A DNA stretch of 64,000 nt, taken from assembly GCA_947034885.2 (NCBI GenBank), contig OX344756.2, forward strand, positions 10,722,098-10,786,097, written 5' to 3'. The DNA is from Thuidium tamariscinum (lineage: Eukaryota > Streptophyta > Bryopsida > Hypnales > Thuidiaceae). The notes under the pieces are model-generated. The model was not told the DNA's origin. It saw only the letters and a list, made by a program, of their open reading frames with translations, and did not search any database. A program made the position numbers and the translations under genes. Below, piece after piece: positions 11,095-23,000 of the stretch (positions within the stretch are counted from its first letter, which is position 1; every line of letters begins with the position of its first letter).

Positions 11095-12600
11095 AGGATT
11101 TGGAAATTTGGCATGTTGGTGTATGTCATATCAAATTATTGAACACAAAATTAAAAGAAATTGACATTTATAAAATTTTAAATATTAACAATTTGACAAG
11201 CAATAAATGAAATTGGTTCTCACAATATTTGATTTTTATTTGGAGGAGGATTGAAAGTGTGAGATTGCATTAGGAACTATAGAAGAAATATATATAGGTT
11301 CCAACATGGACAATTATCATATTTAAATACCCTTGCATTTGAAATATTTGTTGAATAGGACAATGCATTCAATATATATTTTACTTTTGTATAATGCATT
11401 TCTAGGTTCAATTTTTTTTCAACTAAAGAATAGAATTCTTGATGCTCATAATTGATCCAACAAATTCCAAAAAAATTGAATTATCTTTGTCAATATCATC
11501 AAAGAGTTAAAAATTGCCAAAAATCACCTTGACATTTGTAAAAGTGGTAGAAGAATCTCAATCAATTTTTTTTCAATTATTCTAATAATACTAAAAACAA
11601 TAATGAACAAAATGATGAAACTATTTACATTCAAAAAATGGATGAAATACATGTTATATAGATGAGAAATTATTAATTCATCCAAAAAAACCCACATTTT
11701 TTCAAAATAGAATAATTGCATCCCAAGATTTGGTAACATTTTTCAATTTCATTCATTGAAAAAGGAAGAATATCTTATCAAATATTCTGTATAAAAGAAT
11801 AGTATTACTTTTTAGCAAATAACAATTCAAAATGAACCTTACTCTAAAGTAGTATAACTGTTGATCTTTACAAGGATGATGAAGCAATTCATATCCAAAA
11901 AAATGCAAATTATGCATCAAATATCACTTATTCATCTCTACTCACCAACATGTACTCAAACAACTTTAGTTGTATCATCCTACTTTAAGTGATCCCTACA
12001 ATTTCACCCTCTCTGAGTAAATACTCAACATTGTTAACTAACTTGGTTTTCTCTCCTGCAATGGAAATATAATGCAATTCTAAATACCAAGGAATGAATC
12101 AAGTTATAATATGGATTGAACTATTGGCTGGCTATAGTTGGAATGTTCTACTGAGGTGGTGTCTACAGATTGGCCATTTGCAAAGAGTGGATCCAATGCT
12201 CAAAGAATTTAAATAGTGAAACCTATAACACATATATTTAAATCAACAGGACCTTGGCAAATTTCAACGCTGAGAGGCTCCCTCATTCCACGAGAACAAA
12301 AGGGACCCCTCCAGCACTGGTTAACAATGTTATATATTCTCACTCAACACTCCAAATTTTCTCCAAAATTGCCACTGAACAAGAAATTGCCACAAGCACA
12401 ATTCCTAATTGCAATGATGTGTACTCTACAACAAATTCCAAACCACGCGGAAGCATTACACAGATCCAATTTATACTGCTTGTCTGCAACTCTAATTACA
12501 GCACCTGACTTGTTACAGACCAGCCATTATGCTCTCAAATCCACAAAAAGTTGGCAAAATGCCCGAGTCTAGACCACACTGTCTAGAAGTAGAACTTGTC
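11095..12600. other. Intergenic DNA 3' of the PLC gene
   Basis: Very AT-rich to about 12150, then more balanced. The ORF at 12216-12572 (118 codons) overlaps a second ORF in another frame and resembles no family I recognise. Its composition is closer to gene flank, so it may be 3' flanking sequence of the PLC gene or a decayed gene. Confidence 0.4.
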
Positions 12601-12725
12601 AAGGGTTTAAGGGTTAGGGTTATAATTACGGTTACGGTTACGGTTTACGGTTTTAGGGTTCGTCTTTTTAGGTCTTTTTAGGTTTCTAGGATTTCAGGAT
12701 TTCGAAGTTTTGGGTTTAGGGTATA
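12601..12725. repeat. Degenerate telomere-like repeat
   Basis: Runs of GGTTAGGGTT, GGTTACGGTTACGG, TTTTAGGGTT and TTTTTAGG units resemble the plant telomeric TTTAGGG repeat with substitutions. They lie about 120 bases beyond the PLC stop codon. This is a short interstitial block, not a chromosome end. Confidence 0.6.
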
Positions 12726-12843
12726 AACTACTAAACCATAAGGACCTAAACAGCAACTGCTTCCCTCGAGGCCAGGCTAAGCAAGCAAGCTCTCCTAACA
12801 AAGAGTTGCAAGGACCTAGCGAGACAGCAAGTGTAACCCTAGA

Positions 12844-15800
12844 TCAATACGGTGAGGAGGGTGTGAGAGGGTTCGACACCGTATGACTTGATGGGCTCGT
12901 GGATTTCTGCAGATACAGCTTCTGGAAGTGGAACAGCATCTTGACACCCTGCAATTCCACACCCGTTTTGTCATACAGCTGCACGCAGCGGTACCCGTTT
13001 CTGAGCTCGGTGATGGGCAGGACCGTCTGCCCTTCGAACTCGTCTTTACTTTCTTCGTCGTCGTCTCGGACTTCGATTCGGAGGAGGGCTAGTTCAGGCA
13101 CCCGGAGAGAAAAGTCATACTCCTCGTTCCAGTGGGGAACCCACGTGTCTTCGATCGGTTTGGTTTTCCACTTCGCATCGTCAGCAGGCACTCCTGCAAT
13201 CAGCACCTGCAGAACATCATCCCAAGTCAAGTTTCCCATCAGTGCTCTCTCAACCGAAATAAATATTGGAACGTTTACTTCTGAAATTCTATAATAAACA
13301 ATTGAAATTTCTCCCAACATATGCATACCATTGATTCATTGTCATTGTAAAGCAATCTTTCTTCTTTCCATTTAGATAAAATCATGATCTTTCTGAAACA
13401 TTCCTCACTAAATATTTTTTTGAGTGAATTTCACTTTTCACAACATTCATAGTCCACCCAGTGGATAGTTGAGCGCTTAAAATTAAACCAAAAAAGAACA
13501 TTCAAACGCTTATACTCTGACTTCTTATCATCATGTCATTTTAATGTAACATAGCAGAGGGAAGCGTCGAAGTTCATTATATTGATTGTACCAAACTTCT
13601 TGGTTAAAGTTTGTGATTTGCCTCGCTATCATGCCATTGATAACATAGCAAAGGACCAGGAAACCCGAATTCATCATTCTGTTTGTATCAAATGCTTAGC
13701 TAAAGTTTGGATTGCTATTATGCCAATTAAAAACAAAAAGAAATGCAAATAGACCTGTACGGTATATAAGTAGAACACTTAGTAAAATTTAAGCTCTACA
13801 AGAGAAAATCGATCTTGGGCTAAAGAAGAATATGATGTCAGAAGTATGTGATGTTGATTCCAAGTCAGAAGTGTAGTCCTACAAGGGCTAAAGAATGTTA
13901 CAAAGACCACGAAATCATGTAGAATGAAACAAAGTTAGAAGCTTACCCTAGTGAAGAAATCAGGGGGTGAGAAAAGGTCAAAATGGCGTTTAGAAAATGC
14001 CTTATCCCAGCCCAGGCTCATCATCACCTTGACCTGTAATCCAGCAGGAACACAATTCAAACATGGAAGATTCTATCTCTAGTTCACAAATTAAGTTGAA
14101 ATACTAAGAGTTTGCATTCAAAGAATCATTTTAGCTCACTTTGAGCAAAATGAGATAGTACAAGGCTTATCTACAATTTGGTCCTTGATACACTAGAAAA
14201 TCTGTTACAAGTGAAAAGATGTTGCAAGATGGCAAACATGATGTAAATTTTCAGGTAGTCCGCAGGAGAACTTTAATGTTTAGTTTGATTTGGGTACGGA
14301 AGGTAGTAAGCTTAGTACCCTAGAGGCAAGACTCAGTAATATTGCCAATTACTGCGTCACTTAAGATCTAGGAGGCAGTAATTTTGAAGTCCGAGGTGTA
14401 CTGGACCAGGGATTCACGGTTATAATTTATAAACAAAAAATTATATTGATCGAATTGCGAACAATTTATAATTCAGATGGGGCCAATCTTAATACCGCAA
14501 GAATTGATGCAGACCATTGCACGTGTTGGCCAGAAAAGAAATAAACTTGGATACAGAAAGTCCCCATACGACCGACTCAAAACTGCTAAATAAACAAACA
14601 ATTTTGGCTTCTTGGTCCTTTAGAGATTAAGGCAACTCACCCTCAGAACCATCTCCACATCCCTCTGTGATAAGGGATTGAAAACCACATCACGAGGCAC
14701 ATTTTCCAAGAGAAATTTAGGCTTCAAAACGTATCCACATCCGCCATTGGACCTGAAACGGCCATGAGCTTGCCAAAGCTCTTTCCCATAACCCTGCAAC
14801 ATACAAATGCCAGACATTATATGCTGGTCAGATCCTTGAGATAATTCTGCGCACTCAAAAAATCCCCTCGGACAACCTTCCAGTTTTCAAGCTCCGGAGA
14901 ATTACAATAATATTCGGATATAAATACATTTTTAGATGAAAGGCAAAATCTAGACCAGAGACCGGTAAACTCAACAAGAAAAGAAGTGATACAACCTCAA
15001 CACTCAAACTTTTATTTTCAAATCACAAAACCTTGTTTACTTTATCTTCAAAATAGTACTGCATAACCATCTCAGTCAAACAAAAGAAACTGACCTGCAT
15101 GTTGAGTGCCACCATTTGACATCCATGATTCCAAGCGAGGACAGGGTTGTAGTTGGATGAGTCAATTCGAGTACCAGCAGGATACACACGTAGAATGTTC
15201 CGCTTCGTGAATCTATCAAGCCATAAATTCGTTGAGAAAAACTGTACAAAATTGTTTTTTGAAGGCTCTCCGCACCATCAACACAGCAGATGAGAAAGAT
15301 ATACATTCAGTGTCATCAAGACAAGCTTAATATTAACAACACAGGATTGTTCAAACTCCCTCACCCTACTTCAACCATTACAAGATCATAACAGGTTTTC
15401 GGTAAATTTAGACGGTTTCAAGAACTTTTAGACGACATCGTAAAGAATATCTTTTCCATCAATCAAGGAGAGACCTCTCAATGGTCATTTGGAGATTTCC
15501 TGTGATACCGTAGGAGGCATCAATATCAACTATGACCAATAGAAGGCATAGAAAATTCTCTTTGCTGCGTCGTCTAAATGTTCATGGAACAATCTAATTA
15601 TACTAAAAACCCCGTCTATTGGCAGTGCTAGCAATCTTTAAAACAAATTGAAAAATGAACTACTGGTAACTCAAATTGAACGCAATATTTTGCAAAAGCA
15701 AAGTGCAGGTGCATACTCGACCAGAAGTTCAGGAAACTGTTCAGCGACATCCTTAATTTTGGACTCCGCAAGACTGATTCGTTTCACTGATTCTTCAACG

Positions 15801-18800
15801 ACCAGTCGATCTTTCAAGGCAGTTCCCTTCACGGGCTTCACCTGCCGGATAGTGATGAGACGAGAATACTCCGGAGCTTTCTTTGAATAATCATCTTCGT
15901 CGCTGTCACTATCCTGTCCGGATATACCCTTGGCAGTTGCTGTTGCTGGGACCGCACTCTTCGCTCCTGCTGCTGGAGAAGCACCCTGGCACAACAAGAA
16001 GCAAAAAAAAATGTTACTTCAAGTGACTCCTTCAAAAATCTAGAAACTGCGAATGCAACAAAGATAGCAGTGTCACAGTGCAAGCTCCGCAAGAAGAAGC
16101 GATCCTCAAACGTAAACTTGAAAACTCTAAACCCCAAACCCAAGATAGGAAATTCTGGCGCTAAAAGTCAAGAACGTTTTTGACACCTCTATTGTCTCGA
16201 TCATTCCACAAAATGGGCACAAACTGAACCTTGTCAAGTGTTGGGATACCTCATCAATATGGAGATCTTTAACTTTATCACTCAGAGGCTCCTTCTGTTT
16301 GTCTCCCTTCTGGAGCTGCTTGAGTATCTTCTTATCTGTGACAGCCGGCTTTTGGGCAGCATCTTCTTCCGCACGCTCTTTGGGTGGTTTCGTGGACACT
16401 ATGATTCGCCCTTTCAAATCCTCCGGAGAGGGAAACTCTTTCATCGCCTCCACTGAGGGTGGGTAGAATAGCGCCTCTCCAAAGATTTGCGTTAACATCT
16501 GCACACAAACAAAATCATGGAATGTGTCTAGATTTATAGGTTTACAAGATGGCTATCACATACCACTGCAGAGTAGTATAAAACTTGCACCCTTTTAAGG
16601 TAGCACAAATCAAATTGACGAATCGGCCCACTTTTCAAGAAAAAAATCTATTGCCAAACATGAGGGACCTGTCAATGAGCCCACAAACACACACATGCCA
16701 ACCAAGGACAGGATGGAAGGAAACAAACCAATTCCAACACTGACCTTCGCAAACCTAAGAGAGTCTCCACAAGGACACCCTACTTGGCCTCTATGGCAAC
16801 TTAAAATGCGTCTAAAGGCGTAAGTAAGATATCCAATGTTCAAGATGCATTCCAAGTTGTTGTAAAAGGCAACATGTGGCGTCCTTGTGAAGATGAACTA
16901 GCTTGAGCTCAAGAAATTCCCCCCAAAGAATAAGGATCCCTTTTCTGGACTGACTGTTCATTGATTCCAAGCGATTTTATTGATTTTACTCAAAAACATT
17001 GTGACGTTTATAACAAATAGAATCCTCAATATTGGACTTCCTCGTACTCAGGAATTGAGAAAACGAAGCAGACGCCTAGAAGGAACAGAATGTGAAGAAC
17101 AAAAGCTCTACAAAATTTGATGAATCACAAACCTCTGCAGCTTTGGCCTGCAACTCCTGAGTAAGATGATCCTCAAGAGTGACACAGACGGGATACTGCG
17201 ACAGAAAAAAAGCGTTCTCCTTGATGGCTATCAAACACTTCTCAAAAGTCACTGGATCGGTCAGTGTGCTACAAAACAAATACAAAACATCGTATGTTAG
17301 AACACTAGAATACACAACCCCAAGAACATTCAACCTCTGCAGACCAATTACAAATGAGAGAAAATCTTATGCATTCCAATTGCCACTGCCATTGCCATTG
17401 CTATGGCCATTTCACGAGCACAGATAGAGGATACTAAAGCCATTAGGAACCTGGTCAGTCTCCAATACAGAACCCTGCTTCAAACAGCTACTCATCTATT
17501 CAAACATCTGGTTGGTCTTCAATTAGCAAGTTAAGTGCAAGCATGAATCGGCGAAATATCCATGACACTAGACCTTTGAAAAAAAATGGAAATATCCACT
17601 GTCAATTACAATGTCCTACAACCTCCCACTTTCAGGTAACAAACGAAATTCAAACACAGTAATAATATTATCGTCCCAATAGATTTGGCTCTTGAATCCA
17701 AAGTGATCTATCGAGTGAACTCTCAGAGAAAGTATACTCCCACATAGTGGTTAAAATGCTTCAAGTGACGCAAATGGTATCCTTTTCATTACCAACAAAC
17801 AATCTGCCAATTCACAAAAAAATTGAATTGGAAAACAAAAATACACCTACTTTCCGTGAGTGACCTTGATGCCGCCTTTATCATCAGGCCACAAGTCCAA
17901 TTCCACGACGCGCACTCCGCGTCTGAGTGCATTGACGATGGGCACCTCACTGCTGGCGCTGCTCAGCTGGTTGCCCGTCAAGTACGAGTTATGGCCAGTG
18001 AAGATCCAGTAATGCGAGATCGGCTGCTTCATGTCTTGATACACCTGCAACACATCGCCATAGACAAATCCTCAAAACTCAACAACAAAATGGTATACTC
18101 CAAGTCTCTAAATCACAACCAAAACTCCAATCTCCAGCACTATCTGCTGTAAGAAGGGTTGGTAATACATATAAATCTGAAGAGTATCTTTGGATTCTAG
18201 GTGACTATATTCTCTCGAAGCCCAGCGACAAGGGAATCAAAAATACGGGCATCTAGATAGCACCAATACGGAATCTTATAAGAGAAGTATACAACACCCA
18301 ACTGACGCACGCGATGACCAAAGCTACAATCTCCGGTACTGTCTGCTTGAAGAAGACTTCTTCATGCAAACAAACCTGTAGAGTATTTTAAGATACTAGC
18401 ACGAAAGGGATGTATGTTCTAAGAATTGAAGTACTTCTCGAAACCCAGTGACAAGGGAATCAAAAGCATGTGCATCTAGATAGCAACAATACAGACTCTA
18501 ATGACGGCAATAGACAACACCCAAGCGATGACTGATGGTCCCTAGAAACCTAAGAACTGATTGACGGTCCCTAGACTCAGATACAAGCCCAAGCAATGTG
18601 AAGGTCGGCGGTCCCTACTTCGGTGGAGATGGCGCTATTGAGCTTGGGGTTGAGCACAAAACCAATGAAATCCTCCTTCTTCATCTCCAAGCTGTGCAGC
18701 TTGGGCACCTTGCTATTCTCCTTGCGATTGAGCTCAAGCAGTCGCTTCGCATCTTCCAGAGTTGCAGTGTCTTCGCCTTGCTCTGTTCGCAAGAATCGGA

Positions 18801-18915
18801 GCAATTGCTCGGGACCCATCTTTTGGTCGCCATCGCAGTACTTCGTGAAAGCTTCCGCAGCAAGATCTTGCCCTACAGCACCCATCTTGTTCTTCCTACT
18901 GAATGGAGAACACAT
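12844..18915 (-). CDS. PLC: Phosphoinositide-specific phospholipase C (9 exons)
   Basis: Hydrolyses PtdIns(4,5)P2 to diacylglycerol and inositol trisphosphate at membranes, Ca2+-dependently. Exons on the minus strand: 18915-18619, 18044-17851, 17268-17133, 16498-16250, 15985-15717, 15212-15095, 14793-14641, 14033-13947, 13206-12844. Every junction is GT-AG and the joined frame is open for 621 residues. Layout: EF-hand-like N-terminus (about 20-95); X domain (about 107-250) with His117 and Asn118 in [10 protein letters not shown], Glu147 and Asp149 in VVELDLW, His162 in THGN and Glu196 in TLEDHL; a charged linker with DSDSDEDD; Y domain (about 330-450) with [15 protein letters not shown]; and a C2 domain (about 470-600). 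This is the plant PI-PLC plan without a PH domain, and all catalytic and Ca2+-ligand positions I can place are intact. The start could be Met1 or Met11. It is divergent from the aminoacylase gene. Confidence 0.95.
17427..17784 (-). mobile_element. GAGGATACT-family MITE in PLC intron 2
   Basis: Left end GAGGATACTAAAGCCATTAGG, preceded by TA. Right end ACGCAAATGGTATCCTT is a decayed reverse complement of GAGGATACTATTTGCGTC. The interior runs opposite to the copies in aminoacylase introns 2 and 3. It is about 358 bases and non-coding, and lies wholly within the intron between PLC exons 2 and 3. Confidence 0.65.
18110..18540. repeat. Diverged tandem duplication inside PLC intron 1
   Basis: Two ~190-base units follow each other. 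Each has AATCTCC(A/G)G(C/T)ACT, then CTG(C/T)(T/A)GTAAGAAG-like sequence, GAGTAT, CTTCTCGAAACCCAGTGACA and CATCTAGATAGCA(A/C)CAATAC, ending in ACACCCAA. The duplication lies fully inside the intron (18618-18045) and does not touch the splice sites. Confidence 0.6.
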
Positions 18916-20083
18916 CTTGCTCTTCCTTTAGAACTCGTCCTTTAGAGCTTCTTCACACTCCTTACAACACGGGATTCCTCTCAGATTCTTCAACGTCCAC
19001 TCACAAAGCCCTAACACCAGTCCTTCCGAAAGAAACTCTCGAATCGCAAGCAATGATGCATGAAGGCTTACAACAGTCTCTAAGGATAAAATTGCTGGAA
19101 TGGGTCCAAATCTGAGCTAGCTTTCCGGAGGACAAGGGGAAAGCACTCAAAGATCTGGCAAAGTGGCAATGTCCATGTCTGGCCACTGTGCAGGCTGAGT
19201 GGCTGCCACTTGTTGAGAAGCTGAGAAACCCTAAATTAGGGCGTACGCCTGTACGGTCCTCGTCAGGCTACGACCGTCCAAGACCTGGTTTTATTAATTT
19301 CTTTTTCTGGGACACATTGAGAATTTGCAAAACGAGTCTGAATGTCTGATATGATTGTGAGCCTTCGATTGCCTGCCAAGTGCCAACCGCCCACCTCGAT
19401 CGTCGAATACTTTTTGAATTATTCAGCAATAAAATACGATGAGATAATACAGCAAGCGGATGGGGTCAACAATCCTTGAAACTCGCCGACATCGTTGGAA
19501 ATCTATTCGTGGAGACTCTGGTCATCCTTAATTTAGGAACTGGGACGGTGTTGCAGGTGAAAGAAGAATGGAAGGAAGGTCGGTGATGGTATGTCGGTGC
19601 TCTGCATCTGCAAATTCTTTCTGGTGCATGAAGGATTATGTGTTTCGACGATGAAGGTGTGTGATGGCAAATGGGGATGTTCTCATGGAGTAGCCAATGA
19701 AATGTTCAAAGTTTAACTAGTTTCTAATCTTCCCAATTTTTAATCATGCAATTGTGTTGAATGAATTGATTGCTGCCGGTTGCATCTTTGCTTGAGTAAG
19801 CATCAACTAGTCTGCTTGTTAATCGCTCTAATAGCTCCATAGTAGGGGTATCACATTGAGCCACAAGCTTCGCTGTTTGTTTTCAGGTTCAACCCTGCAT
19901 GATTCTAAGTTAACCCCCACAAGCTCGTCTGAAAGTACTAAACCCCTTCAGAATCTTCGTAATCAATTCCCTCTCAAGTATCTCTTCTGGCGTCTTTTCC
20001 TCTCAAGCTGTGAAATCCACTAGTTAGAGCAAACTTAATCTCCAAATTAGGTCATAAGTTTCTGCAGATTCTCGCATCCCAAA
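18916..20083. promoter_or_regulatory. Divergent intergenic region between PLC and aminoacylase
   Basis: The two start codons face away from each other across 1168 bases, so both promoters and 5' UTRs must lie here. At about 19226 is AAACCCTAAATTAGGGC, two telo-box-like motifs facing each other, within about 310 bases of the PLC start. Telo-boxes occur in many plant promoters. I cannot place a TATA box or transcription start with confidence, and shared regulation is only a possibility. Confidence 0.5.
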
Positions 20084-23000
20084 ATGGCGCCCATCATCTT
20101 TTTCTGGCTTACCATGCTCCTCCCCTTCTCCTCTGCCTCCTCAGAACCTGCCTCCCCAATCTCCCGTTTCAAAACCTACTTGCGAATCAACAGCGCCCAT
20201 CCAAACCCTAATTACTCTTCCACCACTTCCTTTCTCCTCTCCCAAGCCTCACAAATCAATCTCCCCTCCCAAAAGCTCCACTTCATCCCTTCAAAACCTA
20301 TTGTACTAATCTCATTCCCAGGTTCAATCCCCTCTCTCCCCTCTCTCCTCCTAAACTCACACACAGACGTAGTCCCAGCTGAATCTCCCAAATGGACTCA
20401 CCCTCCTTTCTCAGCTTTCGAAGACTCACATGGCAACATCTACGCTCGTGGAACCCAAGACACGAAGAGCATTGGGATGCAATACCTGGAAGCTATTCGT
20501 CTTCTGAAAGCTTCCAATTTCCAGCCCTTGCGTTCGGTGCACGTGAGCTTTGTTCCTGATGAGGAGATCGGAGGGAATGACGGCATGAAGAAGTTTGTTG
20601 ACTCGCAGGAGTTTTCGAAGCTTAATGTGGGTGTGAGTTTGGATGAGGGGTTGGCGTGTGAGGAGGGGGTTTATAGAATTTTCTTTGCTGAGAGGTCGGT
20701 GTGGCAGTTGGTGATTAGAGCAATGGGGGAAGGGGGACATGGAGGGAAGATGAGGGAGGGAAGCGCAATGGAGAATTTGAGGGAAAGTTTGGGAGCAGTT
20801 TATGAGTTTAGAGAAAAGGAGTTTCGGATGTTGAAAGAGGGGGTGAAAACTGAAGGGGAAGTGGTGGCGGTGAATAATGTGTTCTTACGAGCCGGCACTG
20901 CAACGGAAGATGTGAGTGCATTGCTCTATCGGATATTTAGGGTCTAGGGTTTAGGATTTTCTGTTTGTGCTTGAGAATCAGTTGCATCAAATTAGCTTCC
21001 ATCATGCTCGCCAAGTTCAGGGTTTAGGGACTTCTGTTTGTGCTTGAGAATCCATGGCGTCGATAGCTGGTTGTCAATATGGAGTTTGTCGGTCGTTTTC
21101 CTGGCAAGTATGGGTATTTGTATGTATCAGTTACTACAGCTAAATTGCTGTGCATGATTCCTGCGTGCGTAGGGTTTTAGGGTTTAGGTTCTTAGTGGTT
21201 TCTAGGTTTAAAACGTACAGAACGGTATGCTTATCGTCCCTCGTGGATTTGTCTGTGTTTGATGCGTGGATACGATTACGTTCTAAAGAATCCTTGTTCA
21301 GCAACCTTTGGATTGGCATGGAAAGCAGTACCTGAGACCTTGCTTTCTGAGGGTGGCGCGCAGTTTGAACTAGTGAGAGCTCCGCAAGCTATTGATTGCG
21401 CTTGAGATTCCATTGAATCGAGCCAGCTTCATCTTGCTTACCAAGTACAGGGTTTAAGGGTTTTGGGTTTTGCGTTTGGGGTTTGGGGTTTTGGTGTTTC
21501 TAGGTTTCAGACATACATAACTGGATGTTTCTATTCATACATTTGTCTTCCTTAGTGTATGCGAACATCATAACGATCTAGAGAACCCTTGCTAAGCACT
21601 CTCTAATTTGGCATATAGAGGATCCCTTAACCCCTTGTTTTGTAAACATGTGAGCTTCTTGAGTCAATACGCCGTTGTCTTCATTTTGAACAGTCTTCAT
21701 TTTGCTCGGTTTTCTCACGACTTTCTTTTATAAATCTTGGATGGCATTGTTCTCAAGAATTCCCACAGCTCTAGAATGTTCTAATTAGCTCTTGGTAATA
21801 GTGAGCTTGTAATCATTTTCATGGCATTTGTGGGCACATTGCAGTTCATATTAGGTCTGGTGTATTTTATTTTTCTCACACATTTGTCTTCCTGCGTAAT
21901 TGTGGACACTAGAGGGTGCTAATATGGAGCATTGTCGTTCGTTTTCATGGCATTTATGGGTTGGGTACCTGTGACCTGCAGTTATTACACCTATATTCCT
22001 GCATATATACTTTAAAATCCAAAATTTGAAATACTTCTAAGCAGATTGCCGATTTACCATGAAGTGTCTGCATTTGCAAGCTCGAAACACATCGGAGTTT
22101 CACCATGGAAGGAGGCATCTGATGCGTGGTTTGGTGGGTTTAGGGTTTTGTGATGGATCTGCTACCATCAGAGGCAGAGGCAGGGTTTGACATTCGAATA
22201 CCACCATTTGTGAATATGGAGGAGCTTGAGACCGAGATTCGAACCAAGTGGGCACCCGCCTCCCGCAACTTGACTTACACAGTGAGTTCTACTTCATCGT
22301 CACCTTCCTTTTTGACGAGAGTTTTGCTTAGCACTCTTGTTGTTCTCTTCTTCTCATGCTATTCAATCCAAGGGTCATCAATGTGAGTTAGAGGATACTA
22401 TTTGCGTCTTTCTCAGCCGTTTCATAGGACTGTGTTCTTTGGGAGATTAGTATAGAGCTTTTTAGAGATTACTTTGGATACATGAAACGAATTCTATTTA
22501 GATACGGAGGAAAAGAAAATATGACTATGAATTTCTTATGCAATCATTCAAAGTAGGAGATTGTAGACCTCTCCTGAAAGGACCGTAGACCACCCCATTT
22601 CCGTTTGAAGATCAATTCCCGTAAACATTTAGCCAAATCATACCTACACCCAACTTGAATGCCAATCAAGTGTATGAATGAGGTGTTGTAGGTAACAAGG
22701 ATCAGGTCCGTAGGGTTTTAGTATCCTCTAGCTTAGCTTATAAATTACACCTGCACATACAAGTGAAGCATGTGTGCAGAAATCATCAATTCAAAGTGCA
22801 TGAAAAAGTACTCGAAAACTAAGCTCCAGCTTGTTGGCTGTAGTTGACTCAACTAGAACCACGAGCTTCAAAGGGACTGCGAATACCAACAACTGCCGGT
22901 GATATGAACCCGTGGTGGGATCTATTGCAAGAGGCTGTAGCCAAAGGCGGAGGAAAGCTGGGAGCTCCCATGATTCGTCCCTCAGCTACCGATTCCCGTT

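Noticed and set aside
12216-12572. 118-codon ORF as a possible gene
   Set aside because: It overlaps another frame of similar length, matches no family I know, and lies in the 3' flank of the PLC gene.
12844-13326. A separate 160-residue C2-domain gene starting at 13326
   Set aside because: The first 40 residues are intron read-through. A CTGCAG acceptor at 13207 joins the frame to upstream PLC exons in phase.
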